A stretch of DNA of 64,000 bases from assembly GCA_013416395.1 (NCBI GenBank), contig JACCEP010000003.1, positions 248,001 through 312,000 of the forward strand. The letters are read 5' to 3'. Both the position numbers and the translations under genes were made by a program. Shown piece by piece: positions 1 through 8,722 of the stretch (position 1 is its first letter; each line of letters starts with the position of its first letter). The notes under the pieces were generated by a model. It did no database searches and was not told where the DNA came from. It worked only from the letters and a program-made list of their open reading frames with translations. The DNA is from Alcaligenaceae bacterium. GTDB lineage: Bacteria; Pseudomonadota; Gammaproteobacteria; Burkholderiales; Burkholderiaceae_B.

Positions 1-3
1 TTT

Positions 4-900
4 ATGAAACGATCTCACATCTTGGCCTCGGTAGCAGTCGCCGCCGCGTGTACTCTGGGCATGAGCGAGTATGCCGTGGGTGCGGAGCACTCCGCGGAAG
101 GAGCTTCAATGGCCGTCAAGGCCTACCCCGCAGATACAGCGATGGGCAAAATACAAGAACGTGGCAAGTTAATTGTTGGCGTCAAGGTCGACTTTCCGCT
201 GTTTGGGTTGAAAAACCCCGTTACGGGAAAGCTGGAAGGCATGGATATACAGCTTGCCCAAGGTATCGCCAAAGATTTAACCGGCAGTGCCAGCAATATT
301 GAATACGTCGAAGTCAATAGCGGTAATCGTGAGGTGTTTTTGCAGGAGCACAAGGTGGATATCGTGATCGCGACCTATCCGCCAAACCCGGCGCGCGAGA
401 AGGCGGTTGATTTTGCCGGGCCGTATCTCATGAGCCCGATTGGCACTATGGTGAATAAAGATGACGACAGCATCAAGCATGTGTCGGATCTGAACGGCAA
501 GAATATCTGTGTGACCAAGGGCTCGGGCTCGGAAACCTTTGTTCCGTTAAATGCACCCAAAGCAAAACTGACGGTATTCAGTTCAATAACAGAGTGTATG
601 GAGGCGCTGCAGCAAAGGCGACTCGAGGGTGTTACGACGACTCAGAGTATTTTATTGGGGCTTATGAGCCAGAACCCTGGCAAATTTAAGCTGGTATCGA
701 CGGAATTGCTGAATACAAAGGGCGTAAAAGCCTCGGATAATGACTCTATCGGTTTACCCAAGGGCGACAAGGCGCTTCATGATTATCTCGATTCGTATCT
801 GAAGAAAATCTTTGCCAACGGTGAGTGGAAGAAGATGTATGACAGCACACTTGACACCGTGATGCCGGGTGACGCGACGCCACCGCCCATTTTGTACTAA
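4..900 (+). CDS. Polar amino-acid ABC transporter, periplasmic substrate-binding protein
   Basis: This 298-residue family 3 solute-binding protein would capture an amino acid (glutamate/aspartate type) in the periplasm and deliver it to the two permeases that follow. It begins with a signal peptide (MKRSH, then a hydrophobic stretch to about residue 26). A bacterial SBP family 3 fold follows, with the typical start KLIVGVKVDFPLFG near residue 55 and a central DIVIATYPPNPAREKAVDF segment near 120-137. The start lies 3 bases from the window edge, so its ribosome binding site and any upstream gene cannot be seen. The next gene starts 37 bases downstream. No ATPase gene follows, so it may lie upstream. 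The family is clear; the substrate is inferred. Confidence 0.85.
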   Translation: MKRSHILASVAVAAACTLGMSEYAVGAEHSAEGASMAVKAYPADTAMGKIQERGKLIVGVKVDFPLFGLKNPVTGKLEGMDIQLAQGIAKDLTGSASNIEYVEVNSGNREVFLQEHKVDIVIATYPPNPAREKAVDFAGPYLMSPIGTMVNKDDDSIKHVSDLNGKNICVTKGSGSETFVPLNAPKAKLTVFSSITECMEALQQRRLEGVTTTQSILLGLMSQNPGKFKLVSTELLNTKGVKASDNDSIGLPKGDKALHDYLDSYLKKIFANGEWKKMYDSTLDTVMPGDATPPPILY

Positions 901-937
901 GGAAATACCCAGGCAACGGAACACCCTAAGGCTAATT

Positions 938-1582
938 ATGTCGTTCTTGCTCCCTCACCTTGGCGAATTTGCATGGGGCATCGCCTTTACGATAGGGCTC
1001 GTGGCACTGGGCTGGATCGGTGCTATGGTTCTCGGTTCAATACTCGCGATTATGCGCGTAAGCCCCATTCGAGCAGCCCGCATAGCGGCTACGGCCTATA
1101 TCCTGGTTTTTCGCAATGTCCCGATTCCGGTTCAGATGGTCTTGTTCGTGTTTGGGTTTCCGTTGCTGGGTATTGTGTTTCCATTGTTCTGGTCGGCCGT
1201 TATTGTCCTTATCGCGTATCACGCCGCGTTTGTTTGCGAAACGCTCAGGTCTGGCCTGAACGCGGTGGCCGTGGGCGAGCTGGAAGCCAGTAGGTCATTA
1301 GGGTTTGCGCCATTTGGCACACTGCGATATCTTGTGCTGCCACAGGCTTTTGCTGTGGTGGTTCAGCCTATGGGTAATGTGTTGATTTTGCTGGTAAAGA
1401 ACACGTCGGTAGCCGCCATTATTGGCGTTGCCGAGCTGACGTTCACCGCAGACAAGGTGGCGATCGAGGAGGTGCAGGCATTTATTGTGTTCGGTGGCGC
1501 GGCAATCGCTTATGTCATTATTTGTCTGATACTCAAACGGCTGGTGTCCTTGCTTGAACGCAAGGTCACCTTCAGCAAATGA
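938..1582 (+). CDS. Polar amino-acid ABC transporter permease 1 (GluC/HisM type)
   Basis: This 214-residue inner-membrane permease is one half of the membrane channel for the preceding binding protein. It is hydrophobic throughout, with the EAA-loop signature of the family (GELEASRSLGFAPFGTLRY near residues 112-130) followed by LPQA, where the ATPase docks. An upstream in-frame ATG at 869 would overlap the previous gene and add a charged, non-membrane extension, so the ATG at 938 (MSFLLPHLGEFAWG) is preferred. The stop overlaps the next start in an ATGA, so the two permeases are translationally coupled and presumably form a heterodimer. Confidence 0.88.
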   Translation: MSFLLPHLGEFAWGIAFTIGLVALGWIGAMVLGSILAIMRVSPIRAARIAATAYILVFRNVPIPVQMVLFVFGFPLLGIVFPLFWSAVIVLIAYHAAFVCETLRSGLNAVAVGELEASRSLGFAPFGTLRYLVLPQAFAVVVQPMGNVLILLVKNTSVAAIIGVAELTFTADKVAIEEVQAFIVFGGAAIAYVIICLILKRLVSLLERKVTFSK

Positions 1583-2412
1583 GCACTAACCCATTATTCG
1601 AGGTGCCCGGGCCTCGCGCACAACGCCGCAATCGTGCACTCGAGGTTGTTTCGTGGGCAATCGTGGCTGGTCTGGCCTACCTGATCGTTCGCACATTAAA
1701 CAAAAACGGTGTATTTGACGCTGCCGCATGGCAACCGTTTACGCAATGGGGCGTTTGGTATCAGCTCGGGCTGGGGCTGTTCAACAACCTGAGGGCAGCC
1801 ATCGTTGGCATGTTGCTGTCCATGTTTTTTGGTTGCTTCTTGGGCTGGGGCCTGCTGTCGACGCGGAAAACAGTCCGATATCCTTGCCGTGTGTTCACCG
1901 ATGTTTTTAACGGCATTCCGGTATTGCTGTTGCTGTTTTTCACGTCGTTGGTGCTGCCGTCATGGGGCTTACCACTCTCAGACTTCTGGTTTTTGGTGAT
2001 TGCCTTATCGCTCTACAGCACGGCGGTTGTTGGAGATCTGGTGCGTGCAGGCGTACTGGCATTGCCACGTGGAGAGTCGGAGGCCGCTGCGGCGCTAGGG
2101 TTTTCAGGATTCCAGAGCATGCAATTAATTCTTCTGCCACAGGCCTTGCGCTTGATGAGCCCGGCGCTTGTTAGCCAGATGGTAATCGTGTTCAAAGGCA
2201 CAACATTGGCGTTTGTGCTGGGCGGTTACTTTGATCTGCTGCGCTCGGCAACGGTACTCGGCGCCTACTACAGCCGTTCATTACTCCAAGCTCAATTTAT
2301 TGCCGCGATCGCATTCATGCTGATCAACATTCTGCTGTCATATATAGCCTCGGCAATCGACCGCAAAGAAAAGCAACGTTATGGGGTTGAGCCTGTGGCG
2401 CACGACGAGTAG
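1579..2412 (+). CDS. Polar amino-acid ABC transporter permease 2 (GluD/HisQ type)
   Basis: This 277-residue inner-membrane protein is the second permease of the transporter. The EAA loop reads GESEAAAALGFSGFQSMQL followed by LLPQALRLMSPAL, near residues 175-200. It is longer than the first permease because of an N-terminal arm of about 25 residues rich in Arg before the first membrane span, as is common for GluD-like subunits. It overlaps the first permease by 4 bases (ATGA). A candidate terminator follows, and no ATPase gene is found before the unrelated AEC gene. The transporter is therefore either completed by a gene left of the window or shares an ATPase. Confidence 0.88.
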   Translation: MSTNPLFEVPGPRAQRRNRALEVVSWAIVAGLAYLIVRTLNKNGVFDAAAWQPFTQWGVWYQLGLGLFNNLRAAIVGMLLSMFFGCFLGWGLLSTRKTVRYPCRVFTDVFNGIPVLLLLFFTSLVLPSWGLPLSDFWFLVIALSLYSTAVVGDLVRAGVLALPRGESEAAAALGFSGFQSMQLILLPQALRLMSPALVSQMVIVFKGTTLAFVLGGYFDLLRSATVLGAYYSRSLLQAQFIAAIAFMLINILLSYIASAIDRKEKQRYGVEPVAHDE

Positions 2413-2452
2413 GAGGAGGGCCGTCCACAGTACACTGGCAGCCTAGACCCAC

Positions 2453-2475
2453 GCGGCCTCAAGGGCCGTATTTTT
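2453..2475 (+). terminator. Candidate intrinsic terminator after the amino-acid permeases
   Basis: A short stem CGGCC / GGCCG (plus a G-T closing pair) with loop TCAAG is followed by TATTTTT. It lies 40 bases after the second permease gene and ahead of the AEC gene. The stem is short, so this is a moderate call. Confidence 0.5.
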
Positions 2476-2509
2476 GTGCGGTTTTTTTACACTCCCTTCC
2501 TGAGTACCC

Positions 2510-3394
2510 ATGCTGCTCACGCTACTGAATATTGTTTTGCCGGTGTTTGCCATCGCGGCCCTGGGTTTCGGATTCGGGCGACGTCATTTGCGCGCGTCCG
2601 ACATGAGCTTTATTAACAATGCCAATGTGATGCTGTTCTGTCCGGCACTGGTGTTTTCGGCGCTACTGAACAACCCGGTGGATCTGACGCGGGGTTGGCC
2701 ACTGATAGCGGCGGGGGTGTTGATCTGCATCGTACCAGGCATACTGCTGTTGCTGGTGCGCAATGCCGGGATGAGCCGGCCTGCTTTTGTCGTAACGGGT
2801 ATGTTTCGCAACACAGGCAACGTCGGTATCCCGCTGATGATGTTGGCCTATGGCAAGGACCAGCTGGGCGATATCGTGCTGCTGTTTGCCCTGACGAATC
2901 TGCTGCAGTTTTCGCTCGGGTTATTTATTCTTTCCAGCGGCAGAAGCCGTTGGGAATGGGTACGCAACCCAAACGTCTGGGCGGCGGTGCTGGGCCTGCT
3001 GTTGTCATCACAGCGTCGGTGGATACCGGAATTCGTCCTGACTACGGTCGATCTGGTGGGGCAGATTGCCATTCCTCTGATGCTGTTTGCTCTGGGCGTG
3101 CGACTGGCCCAGGATCGCATCGCACACATAAACAAAGCCCTTCGCATCAATCTTATCTATCTGTTGGCCGGCGTGCTGACGCTGGTTCCCGTGGTGTGGT
3201 TGCTACCCTTGACGCAAGACTGGACACGTCTGATTATTTTGTCGGCGATGTTGCCTCCGGCCGTTCTTAATTATCTGTTGTGTGAGCTTTATGATGTAGA
3301 ACCGCGCTCTGTCGCGGCAGTGGTGTTGATGGGCAATGCAATGTCGGTGGCGGTCATCCCGCTGGTGGTGTGGGTGACGCTAACGTGGGTCTAG
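2510..3394 (+). CDS. AEC (auxin efflux carrier) family transporter
   Basis: This 294-residue integral membrane protein is of the AEC/MdcF family, whose bacterial members move dicarboxylates or related organic anions. About ten hydrophobic segments are visible in two halves, with the family features FRNTGNVGIPLMMLAYG (about residue 101) in the first half and a Gly/Pro-rich break ILSAMLPPAVLNYLL in the second half. The length is typical. It stands alone after a candidate terminator. Its last 41 bases overlap, antisense, the residue of a truncated SDR gene on the other strand. The substrate cannot be told from sequence. Confidence 0.85.
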   Translation: MLLTLLNIVLPVFAIAALGFGFGRRHLRASDMSFINNANVMLFCPALVFSALLNNPVDLTRGWPLIAAGVLICIVPGILLLLVRNAGMSRPAFVVTGMFRNTGNVGIPLMMLAYGKDQLGDIVLLFALTNLLQFSLGLFILSSGRSRWEWVRNPNVWAAVLGLLLSSQRRWIPEFVLTTVDLVGQIAIPLMLFALGVRLAQDRIAHINKALRINLIYLLAGVLTLVPVVWLLPLTQDWTRLIILSAMLPPAVLNYLLCELYDVEPRSVAAVVLMGNAMSVAVIPLVVWVTLTWV

Positions 3395-3572
3395 GGCGGC
3401 GAGTGCGCAGGGTGTCTCGCGCCGCGCGCACACTCTCGGCGCGGATATCCTGCGCCAACACACGCCATCCTTCCTCCAGCAGGCCCTGGGCCAAGGCAAG
3501 CCCGATGCCCGAAGCCTCGCCAGTAACAATGACCACGCCTTTTTCAGCGGAGTGGTCTTGATTCATAAGCAT
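3354..3572 (-). pseudogene. Truncated short-chain dehydrogenase/reductase (N-terminal fragment)
   Basis: The first 50 or so residues are a convincing SDR nucleotide-binding start: VVIVTGEASGIGLALAQGL (TGxxxGIG motif) followed by EEGWRVLAQDI, where the acidic residue after beta-strand 2 is expected. The frame then runs into Arg/Pro-rich sequence with no SDR character and stops within the 3' end of the AEC gene. The Asn-Ser-Tyr-Lys catalytic core is absent. An AAGGA sequence precedes the ATG. The fragment is the last gene of the ligase/thiolase unit on this strand. A rearrangement that brought in the AEC gene probably removed the rest. Confidence 0.7.
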
Positions 3573-3596
3573 GAGTCCTTGTAGGTGGCGGGCGGC

Positions 3597-5237
3597 TCAG
3601 GGTTGGGGCAGGGCCTCGCGGTCCAGCAATTCTTGGTAGATGATTTTTTTGGTGATTTTGCCGTAGCCCGATTTGGGTAGTTCAGGCCAGATCACAAAAT
3701 GGCGGGGGTGCTTGTAGCGGGCAATGTTGGTATCGAGCCAGGCCTGGAAGGCTTTGGGATCCCAGTTGGCGCCTTCCTTTAGAACGCCCACCATCACGCC
3801 AATCTCACCCCAGGTGGGGTCGGGCACCCCAAGAATGCATACTTCGTGCAACAGGCCGGCTACGAGAATTTTTTCTTCAATCTCGCGCGGGTAGATGTTG
3901 GAGCCCCCTGATATATACATATCAGAGGCCCGGCCGGTAATGTAAAGATAGCCCTTGGCATCCTGGTAGCCCATGTCGCCGGTACGGAACCAGCCATCAC
4001 GAAAGGCTTTTTGATTGGCTTCGGGGTTGTTGTAGTACCCGGCGAACACGGCCGGGCCGCAAATACAGATTTCGCCGTTTTCATTTGCTGGCAATAACTT
4101 GCCGTCGTCGCCCTGGATGCTGATTTCCATACCAGTGCGCGCGTAGCCACAAGACCCCAGGTGCGGCATGGCCTCGTCATCGGGCGAGTGGTCTTCGGGC
4201 GGCAAAACTGAGATATTGCCGGTGACCTCACCCAGACCAAAATATTGCACCAGCACCGAGCCCAGTTTCTGCAATGCGGTTTTCTGGTCGGCGCGGTACA
4301 TGGGCGCACCCGCATAGATGATGTAACGCAGCGAGTTATGCCGGTAGCGGTCGATGCTTTCGTGCTCGACCATCAATTTAAGTATGGTGGGTACTGTAAA
4401 AAAATTAGTCACGCCCCAGCGTTCGATCGCAGCCCAGGCTGCCTCGGCTGAAAATTTCGGGCTGGTGGAAAACACGGTTGCCGCACCGCGAACAAGCTGT
4501 GCCAGGTAATGTACGCCAGCCCCATGCGTAAGCGGGGCAACCACCAGGCTGCGGTCATGATGGGTGGTGCCCGGCATGAGGTCGCACAAATGATTAGTGA
4601 GCACAAAGGCCATCTGGCCATGCGTGAGCACCGAGGCCTTAGACTTACCGGTGGTGCCAGAGGTAAAGAAAAACCAGCAGGGGTCGTCGTAGTCGACGCG
4701 TTCAGCCTGGTGCGGGCTTGCGTGTTGCAGGGCTTTGTCGATTAGGGCCTCAACGCCGTTATCCCCCGCAGTCGGGCCAATGCCAGCCACCAGTTTAAGG
4801 CCGTCCAGCTTACCGGCCAGAGCGGCGTGGCCGGGGAAGTCACTATGACAGATAAAGGCCGACGCCCCTGAACTGCGTGCGAGATAGTCTACGTCGTCAG
4901 GCGTGATACGAAAATTGGTAGGCACCCACACCGCACCGATACGAAAAGAGGCCAGCATGACCTCGATGAGTTCGCGATTGTTGGGAGAATGGGTGAGAAT
5001 GCGGTCGCCCTTAACCAGGCCGGCTTGCTTAAATACTGAGGCCAGTGCCTGTACACGCTGCTCAAGTGCGCCCCAGGTTGTGATGTGCTCGTCAATGATG
5101 AGGGCTGGCTCATCGGGCAGGCGCGCGGCAATCTGGCTCAAGAAGGTGGCCAGGTTCATTACGCGCCGGGAAACGGGCAACAGGCCGCCCTCTGGCGCTG
5201 TTTGTGTAGTGCCCGCAGCGAGCGAGGCGTGGCTCAT
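3597..5237 (-). CDS. AMP-forming acyl-CoA ligase (acyl-CoA synthetase)
   Basis: This 546-residue ANL-superfamily enzyme activates a carboxylic acid with ATP to an acyl-AMP and then to the acyl-CoA. The AMP-binding P-loop TSGTTGKSK is at residues 192-200. The hinge region contains RTGDMGY and, further on, GRASDMYISGGSNIYPREIE. The catalytic lysine is in the C-terminal KSGYGKITKK. The start overlaps the stop of the upstream thiolase gene (ATGA), so the two are coupled. With a thiolase and a former SDR gene in the same unit, the likely role is activation and beta-oxidation-like breakdown of an unknown organic acid. Substrate choice cannot be read from the sequence. Confidence 0.9.
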   Translation of the reverse strand: MSHASLAAGTTQTAPEGGLLPVSRRVMNLATFLSQIAARLPDEPALIIDEHITTWGALEQRVQALASVFKQAGLVKGDRILTHSPNNRELIEVMLASFRIGAVWVPTNFRITPDDVDYLARSSGASAFICHSDFPGHAALAGKLDGLKLVAGIGPTAGDNGVEALIDKALQHASPHQAERVDYDDPCWFFFTSGTTGKSKASVLTHGQMAFVLTNHLCDLMPGTTHHDRSLVVAPLTHGAGVHYLAQLVRGAATVFSTSPKFSAEAAWAAIERWGVTNFFTVPTILKLMVEHESIDRYRHNSLRYIIYAGAPMYRADQKTALQKLGSVLVQYFGLGEVTGNISVLPPEDHSPDDEAMPHLGSCGYARTGMEISIQGDDGKLLPANENGEICICGPAVFAGYYNNPEANQKAFRDGWFRTGDMGYQDAKGYLYITGRASDMYISGGSNIYPREIEEKILVAGLLHEVCILGVPDPTWGEIGVMVGVLKEGANWDPKAFQAWLDTNIARYKHPRHFVIWPELPKSGYGKITKKIIYQELLDREALPQP

Positions 5238-6403
5238 TTGACGCGCTCCATAATGCTGACGTAGTTGGCCACCGCCGTGCCGCCCATGTTAAAGACCCCC
5301 GCCAGGCGGGCATTGGCGATCTGCATATCACCGGCGGTTTCAGTCAGCTGCATGCAGGCCATGGCGTGCATGGAGACACCGGTAGCACCAATGGGGTGGC
5401 CCTTGGATTTAAGCCCGCCAGATGGGTTAACGGGTAATTTGCCGTCCTTTTGGGTAATGCCTTCGCGTACGATTTTGTAGCCTTCGCCGCGCGCGGCCAG
5501 GCCCATGGCCTCGTACTCAAGCATTTCGGCAATGGTAAAGCAGTCGTGGGTTTCGATCAGGCTAAGGTCATTAAGTGTGAGGCCGGCCTGTTGCAAGGCC
5601 TGGCGCCAGGCGCGTGCGGCACCTTCGAAGGCCAGAGGATCGCGTCGGCTTAAGGGGAGCAGGTCGTTAACGTGCTGACGTGCGCGAAAACGGATGGCGC
5701 GCGGAAACTGGGCGGCCAACGATTCTTCTACCACCACGATAGCCGCAGCACCATCAGACACCAGCGAGCAGTCAGTGCGCCGCAGTGGGGCAGCCACATA
5801 GGGGTTTTTGTCGGAAATCGTATTGCAAAACTCTACACCCAGGTCTTTGCGGATTTGCGCGTATGGGTTGGAGACGCCGTTATGGTGGTTTTTTGCGGCG
5901 ATCATGGCAAGCTCATGACTGCGATCACCATAACGGTCAAAGTATTGCGCCGCAATCTGGCCAAACACGCCGGCGAAGCCGCCTTCGATGTCAGCCTCTT
6001 CTTTGCGGTAGCTGGCATTGAGCAACAGGTCACCAATTTCAGGTGTGGATTTTGCCGTCATTTTTTCGGCGCCTATCACCAGTGCAATGCGTCCGCGCCC
6101 AGACTCGATAAAGTCCATGGCCGCATAAAGGGCCGCTGTGCCGGTTGCGCAGGCGTTTTCCAGGCGAGTGGCCGGCACGTAGGCCAGATCTGGGTCGGAG
6201 AGGGCGACCAGAGCACCCTGAAAATCTTGTTTCTGGAAGCCGTTGTTCATGACCCCGACGTAAATAGCGTCGACGTCCTTGCCGGTGATACCGGCGTGCT
6301 CCAGGGCTGCACCCGACACGCGGGCCATCAGGCTTTCAGTGTCTGGATCGGGGAGTTTGCCAAAGGGGATGTGCGACCATCCCGCAATCAGTGCTTTTGC
6401 CAT
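5234..6403 (-). CDS. Thiolase (SCP2/SCP-x type acetyl-CoA acyltransferase)
   Basis: This thiolase of about 389 residues cleaves a 3-ketoacyl-CoA with CoA or condenses acyl-CoAs. The nucleophilic cysteine is in NACATGTAALY (about residue 85), and GHPIGATG lies near the C-terminus. It has the HDCF motif, and the C-terminal position where classical thiolases carry a CxG cysteine reads NMGGTAV, so it belongs to the SCP2-type branch. A GTG lies three codons upstream, but the ATG at 6403 is chosen because GGTGA sits 5 bases before it. It is coupled to the downstream ligase. The usual DUF35 OB-fold partner of some SCP2-type thiolases is not present. Confidence 0.88.
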   Translation of the reverse strand: MAKALIAGWSHIPFGKLPDPDTESLMARVSGAALEHAGITGKDVDAIYVGVMNNGFQKQDFQGALVALSDPDLAYVPATRLENACATGTAALYAAMDFIESGRGRIALVIGAEKMTAKSTPEIGDLLLNASYRKEEADIEGGFAGVFGQIAAQYFDRYGDRSHELAMIAAKNHHNGVSNPYAQIRKDLGVEFCNTISDKNPYVAAPLRRTDCSLVSDGAAAIVVVEESLAAQFPRAIRFRARQHVNDLLPLSRRDPLAFEGAARAWRQALQQAGLTLNDLSLIETHDCFTIAEMLEYEAMGLAARGEGYKIVREGITQKDGKLPVNPSGGLKSKGHPIGATGVSMHAMACMQLTETAGDMQIANARLAGVFNMGGTAVANYVSIMERVK

Positions 6404-6413
6404 GTCTTTCACC

Positions 6414-7244
6414 CTATGAAGAAAAATCAGTGTGTTTAACGTTTTTGTGGGAGTCTTGCAGGTATTTTTCTAGCGCGTTTGTTTCGGTTCGCAGCAAGCC
6501 ATACAGCACGGCTTCGCGCTCGGCCGACATACGGCTTTCGACCGTGGCGATGCTGTACGCACCCATAACTTGCCCATCTGGGTCTCGTATGGCTACGCCT
6601 ACCCCCCAGGAGCCTTTAAGCACCAAACCTCGGTTGACGGCGTACCCCCGCGAGCGCGACTCTTGAACCAGGGATTCGAGCACGTCACGGGTGTAAACCG
6701 GATAGAGACTGCCGATATCTTCGATACTGCGATCAAGGTAGTCGTTGACCCATTTGTCGTCCATGGCAGAGAGCATGGCGAGGCTGCCTCCACCCACGCC
6801 CAGGGGGTGGCGATCGCCGGCATGCAGGACATGAGACTTAAGCGGGTAGTTGCCATCTTCGCGCAGCAGACACAGCGCATGGGTGCCCTGACGCACGGAA
6901 AAAAACGCCGCATCACCGGTTTCACGTGCCAGGCGGCGCACAGGTTCGTCTACCACATTGCGCAGCCGGAAGCGGTCGGCTGCGATCAGACCCAAGGTGT
7001 AGCATTCGGTGCCCAGATAATAGCGGCGTGTCTGTTCGTGTTGTTCGACCAGACCTTCGCTGATTAGGGTAGCGGTGATGCGGTGTACAGTGGACTTGTT
7101 GAGCTTGGTATGTTGGCAAAGCACAGACAGGCCGATGCCGTTTTCATGGCTGCGGGCGATGCTGCGCAGCACCAGAATGGCACGTTGGATAGCCTGCGAC
7201 CCACTGGGACGTGTCGCCTGTAAAGCAGCGGAAGGTAGTTCCAT
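6414..7244 (-). CDS. IclR-family transcriptional regulator
   Basis: This 276-residue regulator has an N-terminal winged helix-turn-helix at about residues 18-75 (GLSVLCQHTKLNKSTVHRIT is the HTH core) and a C-terminal IclR effector-binding domain (about 95-265). It sits 10 bases upstream of the thiolase gene on the same strand and faces the TRAP operon across a 330-base AT-rich gap. It probably controls one or both units in response to the acid that is imported and activated. The effector is unknown. Confidence 0.9.
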   Translation of the reverse strand: MELPSAALQATRPSGSQAIQRAILVLRSIARSHENGIGLSVLCQHTKLNKSTVHRITATLISEGLVEQHEQTRRYYLGTECYTLGLIAADRFRLRNVVDEPVRRLARETGDAAFFSVRQGTHALCLLREDGNYPLKSHVLHAGDRHPLGVGGGSLAMLSAMDDKWVNDYLDRSIEDIGSLYPVYTRDVLESLVQESRSRGYAVNRGLVLKGSWGVGVAIRDPDGQVMGAYSIATVESRMSAEREAVLYGLLRTETNALEKYLQDSHKNVKHTDFSS

Positions 7245-7574
7245 AGTATGAAACAGTATTGGATTCGGGCGTTAAATATTATTTGATTTTAGGTTAATCC
7301 CTATTAAAGTCAATATATTAGAGCAAACCCTAGTATTAATTATGTCTCACTATATAAAATTTAAATATACAATCAACAGGGTTGGCGAGTGACGGCTGTA
7401 CTGCCCGGGTTCTGTCCAATCTTCCCGGTGCTGCTTGGGTTCCATCTGATCGACCACACCAGATTCGGTGCGTCCCGCAAGTCGTCCATCATCCGTTTTG
7501 GGTGCCGCACGCGCCGGCATCGGTATCAAAATTTAGAACAATCGATTTTTGGAGACTACCCGGAGGGTCTGAAT
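7245..7574. other. Divergent regulatory gap between IclR gene and dctPQM
   Basis: These 330 bases carry no convincing gene. The first 130 bases next to the IclR gene are markedly AT-rich, unlike the flanks, and probably hold the divergent promoters and the regulator's binding site. The remainder up to the dctP ribosome binding site is GC-richer and could be an untranslated leader. An open frame runs through it into dctP from 7389, but it has no signal-peptide logic and is rejected as the start. I could not define an operator with confidence. Confidence 0.5.
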
Positions 7575-8579
7575 ATGAAAGTAACGAAATTGGGAACCGT
7601 GTTGGTGGCAGCCTTGGTGACGGCGTTTGCTCTGCCAGGAGCCGCTTCAGCCACTACCTACCGCCTGTCGCACAACACCAGCGACACCACCACCTGGCAC
7701 AAGGGCGCCGAAAAATTTAACGAACTGCTGAAGGCAAAAACCGACGGCAAAATCGATATCCGTATTTTTCCGAATGCAACCCTGTCGGGTGGCGATCAGA
7801 TGAAGCAGGCCACCATGGTGAGCCAGGGCGCACTAGACTTTCTGATTACATCGGCCATTAACGTCACGCCACTGGTGCCGGAAATGGCGGTATTTTCGCT
7901 GCCCTACCTGTATGCCGACTACAAAGACGTCGACGCAACCACCACCGGTGCCACCAGCGACAAAATGGCCGAGATCCTGGCCAAAAAAGATATTGTCATG
8001 CTGGCCTGGGGTGAAAATGGCTTTCGCGAAGTGACCAACAACGTTCGTCCGATCAAGACGCCTGCAGACATGAAGGGCCTGAAGATGCGCGTGGCTGGCC
8101 CCATGTACATCGACGTCATGAATGCATTGGGCGCCAATCCGCAACAGATGCAATGGACCGAAACGTTCTCAGCCCTGCAACAAGGTGTGGTGGATGGCCA
8201 GGAGAACCCTATCGGCGCGGTAATCATTCCGCAGCGCGTCTACGAAGTGCAAAAATACCTGACCACCTGGCACTATTCGTATGATCCCGTCTTCGTGGGC
8301 GTAAGCAACAAGCTGTGGAGCTCCTGGGATGCCGATACCCAGGCCAAGGTGCGTGCCGCCGCGGTCGAAGCCATGAGCTTCCAAAAGCAGCTGACACGTG
8401 ACGACACCGCGAAGGGTGTGCAGTTCTTGCGCGACAAGGGTATGGAAGTCTACGAGCCCAACGCCGACGAACTGATGGCATTCCGCGAGGCGACCAAGCC
8501 AGCCTTCGATACGTGGGCGCAAAAGGTCGGCCCAGATCTGGTCAAAAGCTTTCAGGACGCCATCAAGAAAGCCCAGTAG
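7575..8579 (+). CDS. dctP: TRAP transporter periplasmic substrate-binding protein (DctP family)
   Basis: This 334-residue periplasmic receptor of a TRAP (ATP-independent, ion-driven) transporter has a signal peptide ending at about GAASA (residue 25). The fold is DctP-type, with the conserved arginine segment MKGLKMRVAGP, which normally salt-bridges a carboxylate ligand, followed by the QGVVDGQENP motif. The start at 7575 is set by GGAGGG at 7562-7567 and the signal peptide. It is the first gene of dctPQM and is separated from dctQ by a 13-bp stem-loop. Adjacent ligase and thiolase genes suggest an organic-acid substrate (inference). Confidence 0.92.
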   Translation: MKVTKLGTVLVAALVTAFALPGAASATTYRLSHNTSDTTTWHKGAEKFNELLKAKTDGKIDIRIFPNATLSGGDQMKQATMVSQGALDFLITSAINVTPLVPEMAVFSLPYLYADYKDVDATTTGATSDKMAEILAKKDIVMLAWGENGFREVTNNVRPIKTPADMKGLKMRVAGPMYIDVMNALGANPQQMQWTETFSALQQGVVDGQENPIGAVIIPQRVYEVQKYLTTWHYSYDPVFVGVSNKLWSSWDADTQAKVRAAAVEAMSFQKQLTRDDTAKGVQFLRDKGMEVYEPNADELMAFREATKPAFDTWAQKVGPDLVKSFQDAIKKAQ

Positions 8580-8587
8580 CTGCCAAC

Positions 8588-8630
8588 AGCCTTTGTGCGG
8601 TGGCCTTACTCATGACGCCGCACAAAGGTT
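8588..8630 (+). promoter_or_regulatory. Intercistronic stem-loop between dctP and dctQ
   Basis: A perfect 11-bp inverted repeat (arms CCTTTGTGCGG at 8590-8600 and CCGCACAAAGG at 8618-8628, extendable by G-T and A-T pairs) encloses a 17-base loop. Only TTTT follows the core arm, so it would be at most a weak terminator. It probably lowers permease expression or protects the dctP message from 3' decay. Similar elements occur after three other binding-protein genes in this window. Confidence 0.7.
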
Positions 8631-8722
8631 TTGCTCACCTGTCCGGCGGGCTGATCTCGCCGGTATCGCCGGGGATGCTTCCGGCACCCCCCGCCTAGCT
8701 CACAGCCCGGAAATCCCGTCCC

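Noticed and set aside
5672-6439. Plus-strand frame of 255 codons opposite the thiolase gene
   Set aside because: The opposite strand carries a clear thiolase with all motifs; this frame has no recognisable features.
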